IMG/VR virus record: IMGVR_UViG_3300010354_000017 | Coordinates: 1 to 33,904 of that record | Direction: 5' to 3' (one strand) | Length of the DNA: 33,904 nucleotides | DNA from: a virus | Shown: one piece after another, positions 31,054 through 33,904 of the stretch | Position numbering within the stretch: position 1 is the first letter of the stretch | Layout: every line of letters starts with the position of its first letter | Notes under the pieces: model-generated | Seen by the model: the letters and a program-made list of their open reading frames with translations, nothing else | What the model was told of the DNA's origin: nothing | Database searches by the model: none | Position numbers and translations under genes: made by a program

Positions 31054-31264
31054 TGTTAAAAAACATATCGAGCAACTTCAAAAATCGTTTAAAACGATGC
31101 TCAAAGCCAACGAGGATATTTTAAAAAAATTACCCGAGGAACAACGGTTAAAAGTGGCACCGATTCAGGCCGATATTAACGAAATAATGAGGGCGGTAAA
31201 AAAAGGGGATTTACTAAGGGTTAACGAAATACGGGGAAAATATGCCGATCCAGATACTGAGTAA
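31046..31264 (+). CDS. Small helical tail-tip protein
   Basis: The product has 72 residues, nearly all helix, with heptad-like spacing (IEQLQKSFKTMLKANEDILKKL) and a second helix (INEIMRAVKKGDLLRVNEI). It overlaps both neighbours (8 nt and 23 nt), so it is translated with the two large tail proteins. It may be a chaperone or spacer in baseplate assembly. Not recognised. Confidence 0.6.
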   Translation: MNDVKKHIEQLQKSFKTMLKANEDILKKLPEEQRLKVAPIQADINEIMRAVKKGDLLRVNEIRGKYADPDTE

Positions 31265-33512
31265 AGAATACACCGATTTATTTAATGTGGTGCGTTCCTT
31301 TTTGAGGGGCAACGCTGGCGACCGTCAGCTACTCAAAGTAAGGATGCGTGCGTCGATTAGTATTTCGTCACTGAATAATCCGTTAACACTGGATATCGCT
31401 AACTACCAAATTATTTCAAGTTCTCAAAGTTGGCTCGATGAGGGCTTTCGATTAGGCGATACGGTTCAGTTGGATTTTTACGACCAATTAAACCCAGTTC
31501 CGTTAAATTCTTATCAGGCAACTGTTAACTATATTGACGACCAAATACTCGAAATAAACACTTTGCTCGGTTGGTATTCAATCGTAAATGATCAATTTGC
31601 GGTTATTTCCGTTGTGGATCGAGCGAGGGATACACTGGAAGTATTAACCAATTTTACACAAAATAATCAGCCCGGATCGGAATTTTCGTTAATTGACGGC
31701 GAAGTTACTCGTATTAAATTTGAGGGAATCGACGCACTGGCACCGACTTTCGATATCGTTGGGGTTCAAACTGGGAATAAATCAGGATCCTTTCAAGTGG
31801 CTTCGTTATTGGAACGAATAGACGCTGGAACGTCAAACATTGAAAGGGAATATTTACTGTTTTTAACCACTACTCAAAGCGGAGTTTACGACGAGGAGTG
31901 GTTTTTTACCAACGATTGCCTGAAACAATACACGAAAATGTTATGGAGTTCCCTCGCCAATGAACCTTATTCGCAAACTGAAATCGTAATAAATGACGGA
32001 AGCGATACTGGTTGGTTTGACGAGGCGTTTAACACTGGTTCAATTAATGCAACGTTGATTCAAGGTATTTCGTACGTCGATTATCAATTCCCGACTACTG
32101 GTCAATTCGTTATTGATTCAAGTTCCAGCGATTACGGTTTTGGGTCGTGCTACATTCCAATCGATGAAAGTTATTACAAAAATCGACCTTATTCCCAGAG
32201 TCAAATAACGATGAATATTCCGACGACTGATTTCGGAATAATTGGTACGCCTTATTCGTCAAATCAAAATGAGTTCGGTGCTGGTTACACTTTGGAAATT
32301 ACGAACGTTTCGGTTTCTGGAACGGTTTATACGTGCGATTTTGAACTGATCCCTAACGCACAAATGGCGACCTTTTTTGAGGGCCGAGAGGAGGGCGATC
32401 GTAAATTTTACATTTGGGCTCGATTTGGAAACGTCAATTTATTGGTTTTTGACGGTCAACTGGAAACGCAACCGCCATCGGGGGGGCTTTGGATTCCAGA
32501 AATAAGCCAATTTTTTGATCATTCAGAACAAACCACTACGCCCAGTATTAATATTCAAGGATATTCGGCAAATATCGAGGACGATTTGGGCTGGACTGGT
32601 TATTTTTTACTCGATAATTCAACGGTTTACGATTCAGTAACGGCAAAAATCGAGGCGCACAACTCAGTAACTGGCGAATCATTTACTTTAAATTCCACTT
32701 TTTTCGATTTTTCAACGGTTCCCTACAACGGTACTAAACACCTTTTAAATATTACGCAGCCAGTTCAAACCCAGTTACCGACTACCAGTGTAAAAAGGGA
32801 TGCGTTTTTGTTTTTGGAACCGTCAATCGATACATTAACACAATATGGGGTCGTTCTTTATTTCCCTTTTTTGTATCGCTGGGAATATTGGCTCGCACAA
32901 ACGAATGCGGATTCGGATTTTTACCCAAATTACCAGACGAAAAACTGGTATCCATACGACTCGACTGGCGATTGGAATGTTAGGTTAAAAATTGATCTGG
33001 TAAAAGACGGTTTAAGTTATTCTCATATCGAGGACGTAACGATTAAAAATTACGATAGCGATCCAGTAATAAAACAAGGGATTGAACTTTACGTCGATTC
33101 AACAAATCAAAACGTTCAAATCGTTGTCGAAAATCAATTAATGAGGGTCGTCGCTACGCATGAATTAATCGACGGAACTGGCTGGAATCCCTCCGAGATT
33201 TGGGGCATGATAACAGTTGAACCAAAGGAGGGTGCGCCGAGGTATATTTTATCGACGGTAGTTCCTTTTGATTACGACCCAAATAACCCTTTAACGCCTT
33301 TAAGTGGAACGTTAATAAATATAACGTACCCGTCAATGAATATCGCTCGAATGGAGTGCTATTTCGACCCAACAAAAATCGATTTATCCAACGGGGTTAA
33401 ATTCACTACTAAGGTAAAAGGATGTACGGGCGAGGAATTTTTACTAACTAAATTAACGACGTTTGGAGTTCCAAAGGAAACGACGGACGGATTTACTAAA
33501 TTAAAAGCGTAA
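31242..33512 (+). CDS. Large tail tip/baseplate protein
   Basis: The protein has 756 residues, beta-rich, with few charged helices. It contains many Tyr/Ser/Asn/Thr strands (DYQFPTTGQFVIDSSSSDYGFGSCYIP; GYSANIEDDLGWTGYFLLDNSTVYDSVTAKIEAHNSVTGESFTLNSTFFDF), suggestive of several stacked beta domains. It lies between the baseplate protein and the junction-spanning fibre. Probably a tail tip or fibre anchor; no enzymatic motif stands out and no family is recognised. Confidence 0.6.
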   Translation: MPIQILSKEYTDLFNVVRSFLRGNAGDRQLLKVRMRASISISSLNNPLTLDIANYQIISSSQSWLDEGFRLGDTVQLDFYDQLNPVPLNSYQATVNYIDDQILEINTLLGWYSIVNDQFAVISVVDRARDTLEVLTNFTQNNQPGSEFSLIDGEVTRIKFEGIDALAPTFDIVGVQTGNKSGSFQVASLLERIDAGTSNIEREYLLFLTTTQSGVYDEEWFFTNDCLKQYTKMLWSSLANEPYSQTEIVINDGSDTGWFDEAFNTGSINATLIQGISYVDYQFPTTGQFVIDSSSSDYGFGSCYIPIDESYYKNRPYSQSQITMNIPTTDFGIIGTPYSSNQNEFGAGYTLEITNVSVSGTVYTCDFELIPNAQMATFFEGREEGDRKFYIWARFGNVNLLVFDGQLETQPPSGGLWIPEISQFFDHSEQTTTPSINIQGYSANIEDDLGWTGYFLLDNSTVYDSVTAKIEAHNSVTGESFTLNSTFFDFSTVPYNGTKHLLNITQPVQTQLPTTSVKRDAFLFLEPSIDTLTQYGVVLYFPFLYRWEYWLAQTNADSDFYPNYQTKNWYPYDSTGDWNVRLKIDLVKDGLSYSHIEDVTIKNYDSDPVIKQGIELYVDSTNQNVQIVVENQLMRVVATHELIDGTGWNPSEIWGMITVEPKEGAPRYILSTVVPFDYDPNNPLTPLSGTLINITYPSMNIARMECYFDPTKIDLSNGVKFTTKVKGCTGEEFLLTKLTTFGVPKETTDGFTKLKA

Positions 33513-33516
33513 TAAA

Positions 33517-33904
33517 ATGGGGCAACAAATTAACCAATATGCGAACGAAGCAACTGAGTTGAACGATGACGATTATTTGGATATCGATAAATATCTGGGA
33601 CCGTCCAGTTATCAATCAAATAAAATCAAAGCTGAAACAGTTCGTGCGGCAATGTATAACGGGATCTGGTCGCAAACAAACGACATAACGGTTTCTGGTA
33701 TTAATTTCATGACACCGTTAAGCGGTTCAGGGGTTGGATCTTTAACTGTTCCGGCAAATGGGTTTCAAGTTGGGAATACGTTTCACTTTAAAATCGGAGG
33801 TCAAATAACGGCAGCCAATAACGAAACGATTGAATTTCACGTAATGAGTGCATCGACGATTTTAGCCGATTCCAGTATTATTACGTTGCCAAATATTTCG
33901 GCAA
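33517..33904 (+). CDS. Tail fibre/receptor-binding-like protein, N-terminal part of a junction-spanning gene
   Basis: ATG 33517 is 4 nt after the preceding stop. The reading frame runs off the end of the window inside the terminal repeat and continues at base 1 to stop at 380; the whole protein has 214 residues. N-terminus: INQYANEATELNDDDYLDIDKYLG then YQSNKIKAETVRAAMYNG, an acidic and helical anchor-like region, followed by a Ser/Gly-rich beta domain. The anchor probably docks onto the tail tip. Confidence 0.7.
   Translation, partial: MGQQINQYANEATELNDDDYLDIDKYLGPSSYQSNKIKAETVRAAMYNGIWSQTNDITVSGINFMTPLSGSGVGSLTVPANGFQVGNTFHFKIGGQITAANNETIEFHVMSASTILADSSIITLPNISA
33782..33904. repeat. Right copy of the 123-bp terminal direct repeat
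   Basis: Identical to bases 1-123, as described there; the repeat lies inside the coding sequence of the junction-spanning tail gene. Confidence 0.95.

Noticed and set aside
1-33904. CRISPR arrays, tRNA or rRNA genes, insertion sequences, integrase and attachment sites.
   Set aside because: No regularly spaced direct repeats beyond the 21-bp set, no tRNA-like cloverleaf that I could spot in the gaps, and no transposase or integrase motifs in any reading frame supplied or read by eye.

Overview
The window is essentially the complete genome of one tailed phage, drawn as a circle that was cut inside a tail gene. Bases 1-123 are repeated exactly at 33782-33904, so the unique sequence is 33781 bp and the tail gene that starts at 33517 continues at base 1. 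Every supported gene is on the + strand and genes are packed with overlapping stop/start codons. An HK97-type head set (terminase, portal, prohead protease, capsid) and a 1309-residue tape measure point to a long-tailed siphovirus. The host is probably in Bacteroidota, most likely a flavobacterium: intergenic gaps carry TAnnTTTG -7 boxes, two with a TTG element 19 bp upstream; starts lack Shine-Dalgarno sequences; and several small proteins (the DUF3127-like protein and the pair at 11244-11659) are of types I associate with that phylum. No integrase or clear lysogeny module is visible.

Layout: (1) 33517-4465, tail fibres and lysis: junction-spanning fibre, a Cys-rich tail protein, a fibre with an N-terminal module repeated in a separate 83-residue protein, an L,D-transpeptidase-like lysin and two holin-like membrane proteins. 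(2) 4524-6286, a terminator, a promoter and small early genes including a zinc-finger protein, a secreted RlpA-like protein and a stand-alone DnaA domain IV-like protein; three 21-bp-spaced iteron-like repeats lie at 5639-5701. (3) 6291-12228, replication and recombination: a structured leader ending in a terminator, a replication initiator/loader, a small loader-like protein, a DnaB-type ATPase, NinG, ERF annealing protein, YqaJ-type exonuclease, a DUF3127 OB-fold protein and a small HTH protein. (4) 12239-13314, a promoter followed at once by a strong terminator, small membrane proteins and a ParB-like protein. (5) 13339-16586, a tightly overlapping six-gene cassette for 7-deazaguanine DNA modification: QueD paralog, DpdA, VUT/YhhQ-type transporter, QueD, QueE, FolE. 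(6) 16606-24473, packaging, head and connector genes, major tail protein. (7) 24525-33904, promoter box, tail completion, tape measure and baseplate/tail tip.

The most interesting system is the modification cassette. FolE, QueD and QueE would take GTP to 7-carboxy-7-deazaguanine (CDG), and DpdA would exchange a 7-deazaguanine base for guanine in the phage DNA. QueC, which turns CDG into preQ0, is absent. A second QueD-fold protein with three conserved-looking histidines but no catalytic cysteine sits next to dpdA and is a candidate tailoring enzyme. The mark could therefore be CDG itself, a decarboxylated 7-deazaguanine, or a preQ0-derived base made with host QueC or with imported precursor.
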